Shown here: positions 36,391-44,578 of the stretch, piece by piece | How positions within the stretch are numbered: the stretch's first letter is position 1 | Layout: each line of letters starts with the position of its first letter | Origin: Labilithrix sp. | GTDB lineage: Bacteria; Myxococcota_A; Polyangia; Polyangiales; Polyangiaceae | Direction: 5' to 3' | Assembly: GCA_019637175.1 (NCBI GenBank) | Contig: JAHBWD010000011.1 | Location: 1-64,000 of the forward strand | Length of the DNA: 64,000 bases | Position numbers and translations under genes: made by a program | Notes under the pieces: generated by a model | Database searches by the model: none | What the model was told of the DNA's origin: nothing | The model's input: the letters and a program-made list of their open reading frames with translations, nothing else

Positions 36391-37170
36391 TCAGAGTGAG
36401 CGGGCTTCTTCGCGGTGCGCGCGCCACGTCGCGAACGCGGCCCAGCCCGGGAGGCGTGGATCGGAGAGGAGCTCGGTGGGGACGGCGACGCCGAGATCGG
36501 TGAGGGTCGCGTAGACGTCGACGGTCGCCCAGCCGGCGGCGTCGCGGCGCTCGCGGACCCATTCGAGCGTCGACATCGAGATGGGGCGATTGCCCGCGAC
36601 GTCCTGCCATACGCCGATCCACGCGGCCATCGACGCGAGGACGCGGTAGGTGCCGTAGCGCGCGGCGTCTTCGGGGCGCTCGAAGACGGACGCGCCGTCC
36701 TTGCCCGCGAGCGTCGAGGTGCCCACGAGGATGCCGACGTGGCCGGCGCGGCCGATCGCGTAGGTCTCGTCGAAGGCGGCGAGGGCGAGCGTCTTCGAGC
36801 GCTCGCTCGAGAGGCTCGCCTCGGGGCCGGCGACGAACGCGACGGGCACGCGCTCGAGGATGACGCCCGCGCGGCGCGCGAGCTCGTCGTCGGTCAAGAT
36901 GCGGAGCGCCTGATCGTGGTTCATCGATCGCTGCGCCGTCGCCGCGCGCGTGAGCCCCTCGCGGATGATGAAGTACGCGCCCCGCTCGTACTTGCGCGAT
37001 CGAGGCGGCGCGGGAGGAACCAGCGCGCCCGTAGCCGGCGCGATCGGCTCGATCGAGACGGCGTCGACGCGGATCTCCTTCGGCGGCCGCTTCAGGCTCG
37101 AGGCGGCGACGCCGGTGCCGCTCGCGACGATCGCGAGAGCGACGACCACCAAGAGCCGCTTCTTCCTCAC
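36391..37170 (-). CDS. Membrane-anchored protein of unknown function
   Basis: A 259-residue protein from GTG 37170, chosen because GAGG lies seven bases upstream and the protein then begins MRKKRLLVVVALAIVASGTG, a clean signal anchor; GTG 37254 is an alternative with 28 more residues. The rest is a mixed alpha/beta periplasmic domain with segments such as ALRILTDDELARRAGVILER and AFDETYAIGRAGHVGILVG. No family recognised and no catalytic motif obvious. Its stop is about 30 bases from the repeat array, so it probably reads toward that array as its terminator region. It diverges from the large toxin gene. Confidence 0.65.
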   Translation of the reverse strand: MRKKRLLVVVALAIVASGTGVAASSLKRPPKEIRVDAVSIEPIAPATGALVPPAPPRSRKYERGAYFIIREGLTRAATAQRSMNHDQALRILTDDELARRAGVILERVPVAFVAGPEASLSSERSKTLALAAFDETYAIGRAGHVGILVGTSTLAGKDGASVFERPEDAARYGTYRVLASMAAWIGVWQDVAGNRPISMSTLEWVRERRDAAGWATVDVYATLTDLGVAVPTELLSDPRLPGWAAFATWRAHREEARSL

Positions 37171-37347
37171 CCAGGGGCCTCGAGCAGGTTCCCTGCCAGC
37201 CCGTCGCTCGGTGGATTGATCCACCTGCTCCGCCAGGGGCGCGATCGAAACCACGCGACAAGCGCCGATTTCCGATCGTTCTGCCTACGCCGCCGTACAT
37301 GAACGATCGCGAGCACGACCTTTGCGAATGAAAACTTCGACGTACCC

Positions 37348-40300
37348 ATGGTGTGGATCAGGCGACCCTCGTCGGCGAGAGGGGGCTCTTTCGTCGAGTA
37401 CATGGTGGTGCTCGCGATGGTGCTCGCCGTGGTGGCGAGCCTCTTCGCGTTCGGCGACGAGCTGAAGCTCGCGGCGCGGTGCGCCGGCGATCGCGTCGCG
37501 CGGGGGATCGCGGGGGGTGAGCCCGCGGCGGGCTGCGGCGGCGGCCCCCTCGGCGCGACGCAGGCCAAAGGCGAGACGCAGGTCTCGTCGAGGCGGTCGA
37601 GCGCGGTCGCCGAGGTCTGCTCCGGCGGCAGCTGCCGCGGCGGCAACTGCTTCGTCGCGGGCACGCTCGTCGACACCGAGGAGGGCCTGCGCCCCATCGA
37701 GTCGATCGAGCCGGGCGCGCGCGTCTGGTCGACCGATCTCGAGAGCGGGCGCCGCGTCCTCTCTCCCGTCGCCAAGCAGATCCGCACGCCCTCGCGCGCG
37801 ACGCGCGCGATCGTCCTCGAAGGCGACGACGGCGCGCGCGACGTCGTCGGCGTCACCGCCGAGCACCTCTTCATGCTCGAGAGCGGCGCGTGGCTCGAGG
37901 CCGGGAGCCTCGCGCCGGGCGATCGCGTCGCCTCCACGCGCGCCTCCGGCTTCGCGCGCGTCGCCTCGAACGACGCGCGATCGAACGACGAGACCGTCTG
38001 GAACCTCGAGGTCGAGGAGACCCACACCTACGCGGTCGGTACGACGCGATCGATCGTGCACAACGACTGCGCGATCCCGGCGCCGTTCTCGATGAGCGAT
38101 CTCGTCGGGCTGCGCGTCGGCGAGCGTCTCGGGATCGTCGACTTCTGGGTGAGGCTCGGCGCCGAGCAGAAGAAGTCGCTCTCGGCCGATCTCGCCGCGC
38201 TGCGGGTCAAGGACCCCACGGGTCAGCTCGTCGCGCGCCGCCTGCGCGAGCTCGCGCGCGATCCGATCGAAGCGCGCTGGCGCGAGGTCACGCAGTGGAG
38301 GCCGCAGCGTCCGCCGGACAAGAAGAAGGAGGACATCTATCGCTTCGACGGCGATCTCGGGCTCGTCGTCTCGCGGCTGCCGGGCGACTCGCTCGGCCAC
38401 GCGCTCCGCGCCGAGCACGTGAGGCTCAAGGTCGCGCGCCGCGCCGAGCTCGAGTCTCGGTTCGGTCCGAGCGCGCGGCTCATGCCGCTCTTCAACACGG
38501 ACTTCGAGTTCGATCCCGACATCCCCGCGGACATCTTCCTCCGTCCGCCGCGGCCGGGCACGGTGATCCGCCGCTACGATCCGGGCGGGTGGAGCAACCC
38601 GCGCGCGTCGTTCCTCGGTCAGGAGCCGCTCGATCTCTCCAGCGCGTGGATGGAAGACCGGACGGCGGGCGCGATCCACGCGCGAACACGCGTGCTCGCG
38701 CGCGATCAGCAGGCGGCCGACGGCTCGTGGTGGCGCGCGCCGAAGAACCTCCTGAAAGACGTCGCGGCGCGCACGCCGCTCACGTTCTTCTTCGAGCGCG
38801 AGACGCTGGCCCACACGCCTTCGACCGAGGAGCGCTTCCGCGAGACGCTCTTGATGGACGCGGTGCGCAGCGCGCAGACCGTGGACGTCTTCAGCGCCGG
38901 CGACTCGGTGTTCGTGCGACCGGGCAGCGACGCGACGCTCCGCGAGGCGCTCTCGATCGTCGTCGACGGGCAGAACGTGCGCACCGTCAACGCGTCGGGC
39001 AAGATCGCGCGTGAAGACTTCTCCGCGCTCGCGCAGGCGACGGGCCAGCCGCTCGCGCTCCGGCGCGCCGCGGCGACGCTCGCCGATCCCGAGTACTTCG
39101 CCGAGGTCGACGCCGTCCTCGGCGCCCCGGACGGATCGGTCGACGAAGCGGAGCTTCGTGCGCTGCTCGCGCGGCACCAGCCGAACGAGCCCACGCGCGT
39201 GTGGTCGGCGCTCCAGCCGGAGCTCTTGACCATCGGCCTGCCGCGCGACGGATCGCAGCCCGCGCAGCTCACGACGATCAACCGCTGGTCGCTCGCGGGC
39301 AAGAACCTGATGGAGATGGAGTGGGGGCTCGTCACCGGTCAGGTCACGGTCGATCAGTACGAGCAGTACCTCCGGAGCCAACTCCCGGAGAAGGTCGCGT
39401 TCGGCGCGACCGAGGCGCGCATCATGCGCGAGCTCGAGACCAAGCGCGTCGAGGGCGACATCCTCCAGATGGCGCTCGATCCCGCGTTCGGCACGCGCAT
39501 CGCGACCGAGGGGCCGCGCGTCATCTCGGACGGCGTGCGCGACCGCAAGCGCGCCGAGTTCGAAGCGCGCGCGTGGTACGAGCGGCTCGGCGTCGGCAGC
39601 TGGGCCGCCGTCAAGGAGGTCTGGTACCTCGGCGTCGGGCTCGTCGATCTGGTCGTCTACGCGTCCGACCACGGCAACGTCTTCATCCTCGTGAAGGGCG
39701 GGCGCAACGACGGGCGAAAGCTCATCTACCAGCTCACGGCCTCCGACATCGCGCAGATCCCCGAAGGCATCGCGAACGCGTTCGACGAGTGGATGCTGAA
39801 CGCGCAGGCCGAGCCCGATCGCGCGACCGGGCAAGTCGTCGGGATCGTCGCGACCTTCTTCATCCCCGCCGGCGAGGTCGTCGCCGTCGTGAAGAGCGCG
39901 ACGACCGCGACGACGGCGATGGCGCGCGCGCGCGTGCTCATGCGCGCCGGGCGCGTGCTCGAGGCCGAGGCCCAGATGGCCAAGGCGCAAGCCGCGATGG
40001 GAAAGCTCCGCGGCGTCATGAGCCGCACGGGCACGCTCACGAAGGCCGAGCAGCTCGCCGAGCGGCAGAGGCTCCAGAAGCTCGCGAGCGAGCTCGAGGC
40101 AGAGGCGGCGCGCGTCGAGAAAGAGCTCGCGGAGGCCGCGGCGAAGCTCGAACCCAAGCCGACGCTCGTCGACCCGCCCGGCGACGGCGTCATCCGGCAG
40201 GTCACGAGCAGCCTCGACGATCTCTACGCGCAGGCCGCCGCCGCGCAGGAAGATCTCGCGAACGCGACGCGCGAGATCGCGTCGTCGACGCGCGGCCGCC

Positions 40301-41187
40301 CGGTGATCCCCGAGCAGCTCAAGGGCCGCGCGCGCGCGACCGAGAAGATCGCCGCCGAGTACGGAGGCGACTCGTCGCGCGTGCTCGATCTCGCGCGGAG
40401 CACGATCGAGTACAAGTCGCTCGACGATCTCTACGCCGGCCTCGAGCAGCTCGGCGAACGCTACGAGATCGTGCGCGTCAAGGATCGCTTCAAGGCGCCG
40501 ACGCCCGAAGGCTACCGCGACATCATGCTCAACGCCCGCATGCCGAACGGGCACATCGTGGAGATCCAGCTCCACCTCGAGCAGATCCTCACGGTCAAGT
40601 CGGGCGCGGGCCACGCCTTCTACGAGCAGATCCGCGGGGTCAAGGCGCTCGCGGCGCAAGAAGGGCGCGCGCTCACCGCCGCGGAGGTCGCGAAGATCGA
40701 CGAGCTGGCGGCCAAGTCGCGCGCCGCGTACGAAGAGGCCGTCAAGAAGGCGCTGCCCGCGGCGACGCAGGCCAAGCCGTACTCGCGCGCCGACGCCGCG
40801 CGCCTCATCGATTCATCCGAAGGCGCGACGTTCGGAAACAACACGGGGCACGCGCGCGATCACGTCCCCGCGGCGGGGCAGGACCCCGCGGCGCTCGCGA
40901 TGGCGCGGCCGCTCAAGGAGAACACCACGGTCTTCCGGAACGGAAGGCAGGCCGAGCAGGCGCTGCGCGACATCATGAACCAGAACGAAGCGACGCTCCG
41001 CGCGCTCCAGCCGGGGCAGGTCGCGCAGGGAACGTACGCGATGACGGAGACGCTCCAGGGCCTCAACTCGGTGCGCGGCGCGACGCCGGTGAGGGTCGAC
41101 TTCAAGCAGATCACGTGGGCGATCGGACGAAGTCCGGACGGATCGTTCCATCTGCTCCATTTTTCGCCGCGGCTCTTGGTCAAGTAG
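37348..41187 (+). CDS. Polymorphic toxin: Flp-pilin-like N-terminus, HINT, RelA/SpoT-like and RNase-like domains
   Basis: A 1279-residue modular protein. Residues 1-36 (ARG|GSFVEYMVVLAMVLAVVA) match a Flp/TadE prepilin: Gly cleavage site, Glu at +5, Tyr at +6, hydrophobic helix. Residues 101-241 are a HINT domain: CFVAGTLVDTEEGLRPIE with Cys101, GVTAEHLFML with its His, HTYAVGTTRSIVHND and Cys241. A long unassigned middle (about 242-950) is followed by a coiled coil, then about 990-1110 a RelA/SpoT-related domain (EGYRDIMLNARMPNGHIVEI, then QLH). The last 120 residues (TGHARDHVP, TTVFRNGRQAEQALRDI, SFHLLHFSPRL) resemble BECR-fold RNase toxins such as RNase_A_bac. HINT would release the C-terminal toxin. 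Domain calls are by eye; the last is the least certain. Confidence 0.78.
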   Translation: MVWIRRPSSARGGSFVEYMVVLAMVLAVVASLFAFGDELKLAARCAGDRVARGIAGGEPAAGCGGGPLGATQAKGETQVSSRRSSAVAEVCSGGSCRGGNCFVAGTLVDTEEGLRPIESIEPGARVWSTDLESGRRVLSPVAKQIRTPSRATRAIVLEGDDGARDVVGVTAEHLFMLESGAWLEAGSLAPGDRVASTRASGFARVASNDARSNDETVWNLEVEETHTYAVGTTRSIVHNDCAIPAPFSMSDLVGLRVGERLGIVDFWVRLGAEQKKSLSADLAALRVKDPTGQLVARRLRELARDPIEARWREVTQWRPQRPPDKKKEDIYRFDGDLGLVVSRLPGDSLGHALRAEHVRLKVARRAELESRFGPSARLMPLFNTDFEFDPDIPADIFLRPPRPGTVIRRYDPGGWSNPRASFLGQEPLDLSSAWMEDRTAGAIHARTRVLARDQQAADGSWWRAPKNLLKDVAARTPLTFFFERETLAHTPSTEERFRETLLMDAVRSAQTVDVFSAGDSVFVRPGSDATLREALSIVVDGQNVRTVNASGKIAREDFSALAQATGQPLALRRAAATLADPEYFAEVDAVLGAPDGSVDEAELRALLARHQPNEPTRVWSALQPELLTIGLPRDGSQPAQLTTINRWSLAGKNLMEMEWGLVTGQVTVDQYEQYLRSQLPEKVAFGATEARIMRELETKRVEGDILQMALDPAFGTRIATEGPRVISDGVRDRKRAEFEARAWYERLGVGSWAAVKEVWYLGVGLVDLVVYASDHGNVFILVKGGRNDGRKLIYQLTASDIAQIPEGIANAFDEWMLNAQAEPDRATGQVVGIVATFFIPAGEVVAVVKSATTATTAMARARVLMRAGRVLEAEAQMAKAQAAMGKLRGVMSRTGTLTKAEQLAERQRLQKLASELEAEAARVEKELAEAAAKLEPKPTLVDPPGDGVIRQVTSSLDDLYAQAAAAQEDLANATREIASSTRGRPVIPEQLKGRARATEKIAAEYGGDSSRVLDLARSTIEYKSLDDLYAGLEQLGERYEIVRVKDRFKAPTPEGYRDIMLNARMPNGHIVEIQLHLEQILTVKSGAGHAFYEQIRGVKALAAQEGRALTAAEVAKIDELAAKSRAAYEEAVKKALPAATQAKPYSRADAARLIDSSEGATFGNNTGHARDHVPAAGQDPAALAMARPLKENTTVFRNGRQAEQALRDIMNQNEATLRALQPGQVAQGTYAMTETLQGLNSVRGATPVRVDFKQITWAIGRSPDGSFHLLHFSPRLLVK

Positions 41188-41404
41188 CGCGCGCGGCGCG
41201 GAGCTCGGCGACGCGGCGCTCGAACTCTGCTTCGCTCACGATGTCGACCTCGACGTCGGGCGTGATCACGCGATCGAGGTAGGTCATGTCGCGCCGGAGC
41301 TCGCCGGTCTTCCAGTCGTAGGCGAGGACGTCCATGCCGCCGTCGGGTGTGCGGATCGCCTTCACCGGCCGCGCGCCGACGATGCAGTAGCGAGGCAGAT
41401 CCAT
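41180..41404 (-). CDS. Small protein overlapping the toxin 3' end; candidate immunity protein
   Basis: A 74-residue soluble protein (MDLPRYCIVGARPVKAIRTP..., then GMDVLAYDWKTGE, then TPDVEVDIVSEAEFERRVAE). It is net acidic at the C-terminus. It overlaps the convergent toxin gene by eight bases and its ATG overlaps the stop of the upstream membrane protein as TGATG, so it is translated with that operon. Small size, acidity and position make it the best immunity candidate, but immunity genes normally follow the toxin on the same strand, so this is only inference. No family recognised. Confidence 0.6.
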   Translation of the reverse strand: MDLPRYCIVGARPVKAIRTPDGGMDVLAYDWKTGELRRDMTYLDRVITPDVEVDIVSEAEFERRVAELRAARAT

Positions 41405-42657
41405 CACTCGATCCTCCGTTCGGCGCGCTCGAGCCGCTCGAGCGCGGCGAGCTCTTCGCCGGCCGCCTCGGCGTCGGGCTCGAGCATCACGCGGATGCGC
41501 TTCTCGAGGCCCTCGTCGCGCACCGTCTCGAGCACGGACTCGATGCGCGTCGCGTGGATCGGATCGGACGAGACGAGCACGCGCGCGGCGCCCGCGCGCA
41601 GATCCGCCGGAGCGTCGGGGCTCTCGACCATGCGCCAGAGATCCGCTTCGACGAGCGCCGTGCCGCGGTACTGGGTCCCCTCGGAGAGCATTCGCGCGGC
41701 GGCGTCGAGGCGGGAGACCCAGGCCTGCGGCTCGACCTCGCGGCGCGCGATCTCGCGGCCTGCGGAGAAGTCGGGGCCGGGCGCGATCTCGCCCTGGGCG
41801 CGGCGCGAGGCGGCGGAGATCTGCTCGATCGCGTGCGCGAGCTCGGCGTGGCTCATGCCGTGTCGCGAATGGCGAACGACGTCGACCGGCAGCACGATTT
41901 CGCGACCGGACCGGGTCACGAGGACGACGCCTTCGAGCGCGTCGCGAACGTGCTCGACCGTCTCGAAAGGGATCGTCTCGAGCGCGGCGCCATGGAAGCC
42001 ATAGTGGATGCCGCGCTCGTCGAGCGTGAGCCTGCCGTGGTTGCTGATCTGGCGCCGGTGAGAGAGCACGAGCGCGCCGAGGCCGAGGCTGAACGCGACG
42101 ACGTAGAAGAGCCCGACGAACGGCTTGTCGGGCGCGACGACGAGCAACATCGCCTCGAGCAGCGCGCAGAGGGCCGCGATCGCCCGCACCACGAGCAGCC
42201 ACTTCTCTTCCGGCTTGGCCGCCGCGTGGAAAGAGAGCTCGCCGGCGCCGAAGTGTCCGACGCCGAGACGGTCGCGGAGCGCGTCGGCGTCGGCCTCCGA
42301 CTCGACCTCGATCAGGATGGGATGATCGGGGCGATCGCGTCGCGCGATCGCGACGGTGACGCCGTTTCGCGACGACGTCGTCGAGGCGCCGGAGATCCCC
42401 TTGGCGTCGATCGTCTGGGTGAGGAGCCCGGCTCGGCGCACGCGCACGAAGCCGCTCCCGAGCTCGAGCTCGACGCGACGCGGCGCGTGGCGGCCGAGGA
42501 GCGGGCCCGCGAGGACGAGGAGGGCGAAGCCGACGAAGACTCCGGGCCCCAGACCGCGCGAGATGGTGACGTCGGCGCCCATGACCGCGAGGGCGAAGAG
42601 CGGCAGCACGAGGCGCGTCCACCGCGGTCCGACCGCGTCGTGGATGCGCGCGCGCAT
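41404..42657 (-). CDS. Four-helix membrane protein with PH-like domains, paralogue B
   Basis: A 417-residue protein from ATG 42657, whose ATG overlaps the upstream stop as TGATG. Two N-terminal helices (LVLPLFALAVMGADVTI; VFVGFALLVLAGPLL) precede a beta-rich domain (VELELGSGFVRVRRAGLLTQ) of bacterial PH-like appearance, then another pair of helices (LLVVRAIAALCALLEAMLLV; GLFYVVAFSLGLGALVL), a second PH-like strand set (RLTLDERGIHYGFHGAALET) and a helical C-terminal part (WVSRLDAAARMLSEGTQYRG...). It is paralogous along its length to the gene upstream. Function unknown; both may act in envelope signalling or form a complex. Confidence 0.72.
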   Translation of the reverse strand: MRARIHDAVGPRWTRLVLPLFALAVMGADVTISRGLGPGVFVGFALLVLAGPLLGRHAPRRVELELGSGFVRVRRAGLLTQTIDAKGISGASTTSSRNGVTVAIARRDRPDHPILIEVESEADADALRDRLGVGHFGAGELSFHAAAKPEEKWLLVVRAIAALCALLEAMLLVVAPDKPFVGLFYVVAFSLGLGALVLSHRRQISNHGRLTLDERGIHYGFHGAALETIPFETVEHVRDALEGVVLVTRSGREIVLPVDVVRHSRHGMSHAELAHAIEQISAASRRAQGEIAPGPDFSAGREIARREVEPQAWVSRLDAAARMLSEGTQYRGTALVEADLWRMVESPDAPADLRAGAARVLVSSDPIHATRIESVLETVRDEGLEKRIRVMLEPDAEAAGEELAALERLERAERRIE

Positions 42658-43947
42658 CAGCGCGCCTGCATGCGCATCATCACCGCGGCGAGCGGCTCTT
42701 GCGCGTCGAGGACGGCGAGCTCCTCGCTCGCGCCGTCGACGTCGTCGCGAACGGCGATGCGCAGCTTGCGGTTGGTGGTCTCGTCGCGCACCGCCGCGAC
42801 GGCGGCGTCGATGCGCGCGCGCGCCTCGGTCTGCGGAGAGTGGCGGAGGATGCGGGCGGCGGCGGCGCGGAGATCGGCCTCGGCTTCGGGATCCTCGAGG
42901 ATGGCCCAGAGATCTTCGGCGTCGAGCGTGTGGCCGCGATAGCCCGAAGCGGCCGATCCGAGCATGCGGCCCGCCATGTCGAGGCGCGCGAGCCACTCGC
43001 GCGGGCTCTCGCCGGTGCGACGAAGCGAGTCGAGGCGGCCGGTGACGTCGTTCTTCGCCGTGCCGAGCCCGCGCGCGCGGGCGGAGGCGGACATGATCTG
43101 CTCGACGAGGGCTTCGCGATCGTCGGCCCCGAGCCCGTGCCCGATGAGGTGCCCGGTGGCGGGGACGTCGACGAAGTTGTACGGCGGAGGGACGCGGAAC
43201 TGGAGCGCGCCGAGGATCGGCGCGACGTCGTGCACGTGCCCGTAGGGAACGGTGAACCAACCCTGCCTCGTCTGCATGCGCAGCCCCTCGGCGGTCATGA
43301 GCAGGCTCGGCGGCGACGCGCCGCCGAGCCAGCCGACGAGGCTCAAGAGCATCGGTGAGGAACAGGAACGGGCTGAGCAGGAAGCCCGCGATGGCGGCGG
43401 CCTCGGGGCTCGCGAAGAAGCCGAGGCCGAGCACGAGCGCGCCCATCAAGACCGTCAGCACCCGGCCGACGAACCCGCTCTTCGAGGTCGAAGAGTGCGC
43501 CGTTCGCCAGGCCACCGTGCCGTATCCGCCGTGGCCGATGCCGAGCGCGTGCCTGACCTTCTCGGCGTCGGCTTCGCTGTCGACCTCGATCAAGAGCGGC
43601 TGGTCGCGCTTGGCGTGCGAGAGCGTGAAGAGGACGCCGCGTGCGGTGCGCGCGGTCGTCGCGCCGGTGATGCTGCGCGCTTCGATCCGCTGGCTCCGCG
43701 CGCCCGCCTTCTTGACCTCGACGTATCCGGGCCCGCAGGTGAGCTCGGCCTCTCGCTTGCGACCCTGCCGCATCGGCATCAACCCGATGAGGTGCGCCAA
43801 GGTGATCGCGAGCACGGCCACGAGCACGGCGGTCCCGCCCGTCCACCAAGGCGCGGCGCACGCGAGCACGAACAGTGCCAGCGGCGCTGCGTAGGGCAGC
43901 CTTCTCCAGGCAGGCCGGCCGTGAGGATCCGAGAACGCAGCCCGCAT
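42657..43947 (-). pseudogene. Paralogue A of the four-helix PH-like membrane protein, interrupted by a frameshift
   Basis: The N-terminal half runs from ATG 43947 in one frame (MRAAFSDPHGRPAWRRLPYA to LLSPFLFLTD), the C-terminal half in another from about 43352 (MLLSLVGWLGGASPPSLLMT to MRMQAR, stop 42657-42659). Together they align with paralogue B domain by domain: helix pair, PH-like domain (ELTCGPGYVEVKKAGARSQR), helix pair, second PH-like strand set (GLRMQTRQGWFTVPYGHVHD), helical C-terminus. A one-base difference near 43352-43356 would restore a full-length protein. It may be a real mutation or a sequence error; an internal ATG at 43352 could also start the second half separately. Confidence 0.7.
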
Positions 43948-44082
43948 GACCGCTCTCTACGATAAAGGTCGCGCCCCCGGTCGGCGAGCCAGAATCGCCC
44001 GCTGCCGGAGGGCGTTCATTCGGCTAAGCTGCACACGGCTCCGCACTTTCGCCGCTTTATCCTGCGTCCTCTGCGTCACTCC

Positions 44083-44578
44083 ATGCCCCGCACACCGAAG
44101 TATCCGCTCGAGCAGCTGCGCGAGCACCGCGATCGTCGCGTCGACGCGGCCACGGCCGAGCTTGGGCAAGCCGTGCGCAGCCGCGAGGCCGCGGAGGAGG
44201 CGAAGCGGCGGGCCGATCGCGAACGTGACGACGCCGAGGCGCGCGCCGCCGCCGTGCGCAGCGCCGAGGCCGATCGCCTCGCGAGCGGCGAGCTCCGCGC
44301 CGTCGATCTCGCGCGCGCAGAGGCGTGGGAGCACGCCGCGCGCGGCGAGATCGCCGCGCTCGCCGGCGCCGCCGACCGCGCCGAGGGGCAGCGACGAGAC
44401 GCAGACGACGCCGAGGTGCGCGCGCGCGGCGCCCTCGCGCAGACGAAGGCCGAGCGAGACGTGGTCGCCGAAGGACGAAGCGCGCTTCGTCGATCGCGTC
44501 AGGCGCGAGCACGAAGCGAAAGAAGAAGAGGCGGCCGAAGAAGTGTTCGCCGGCTCTCACGCCAAGAGGGAGCGCTGA
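44083..44578 (+). pseudogene. FliJ/SctO-like coiled-coil protein, frameshifted near its end
   Basis: MPRTPKYPLEQLREHRDRRV starts a continuous Arg/Glu/Ala coiled coil of about 125 residues, the look of FliJ or type III secretion stalk proteins. After KAERDVVA (about 44470) that frame turns Arg/Ser-rich, while the +1 frame continues naturally (DEARFVDRVRREHEAKEEEA) to a TGA at 44576-44578 that overlaps the next ATG as TGATG. Total length is 496 bases, one more than a multiple of three, consistent with one inserted base. No flagellar or injectisome genes are near, so the family name is tentative. Confidence 0.6.

Noticed and set aside
37648..38071. A splicing intein in the toxin
   Set aside because: The unit is short, ends in VHN-D/C as in autoprocessing HINT domains and does not interrupt a known protein.
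37285..40659. A 1124-codon ORF antisense to the toxin
   Set aside because: Same mirror effect; no start signal and an Arg/Glu-rich composition without motifs.
43340..43365. Programmed ribosomal frameshifting in paralogue A
   Set aside because: No slippery heptamer or downstream stimulatory structure is seen; mutation or sequencing error is simpler.
41404..43947. A single 847-residue membrane protein
   Set aside because: The middle is Arg-rich nonsense; homology between the two halves shows two genes, the first frameshifted.
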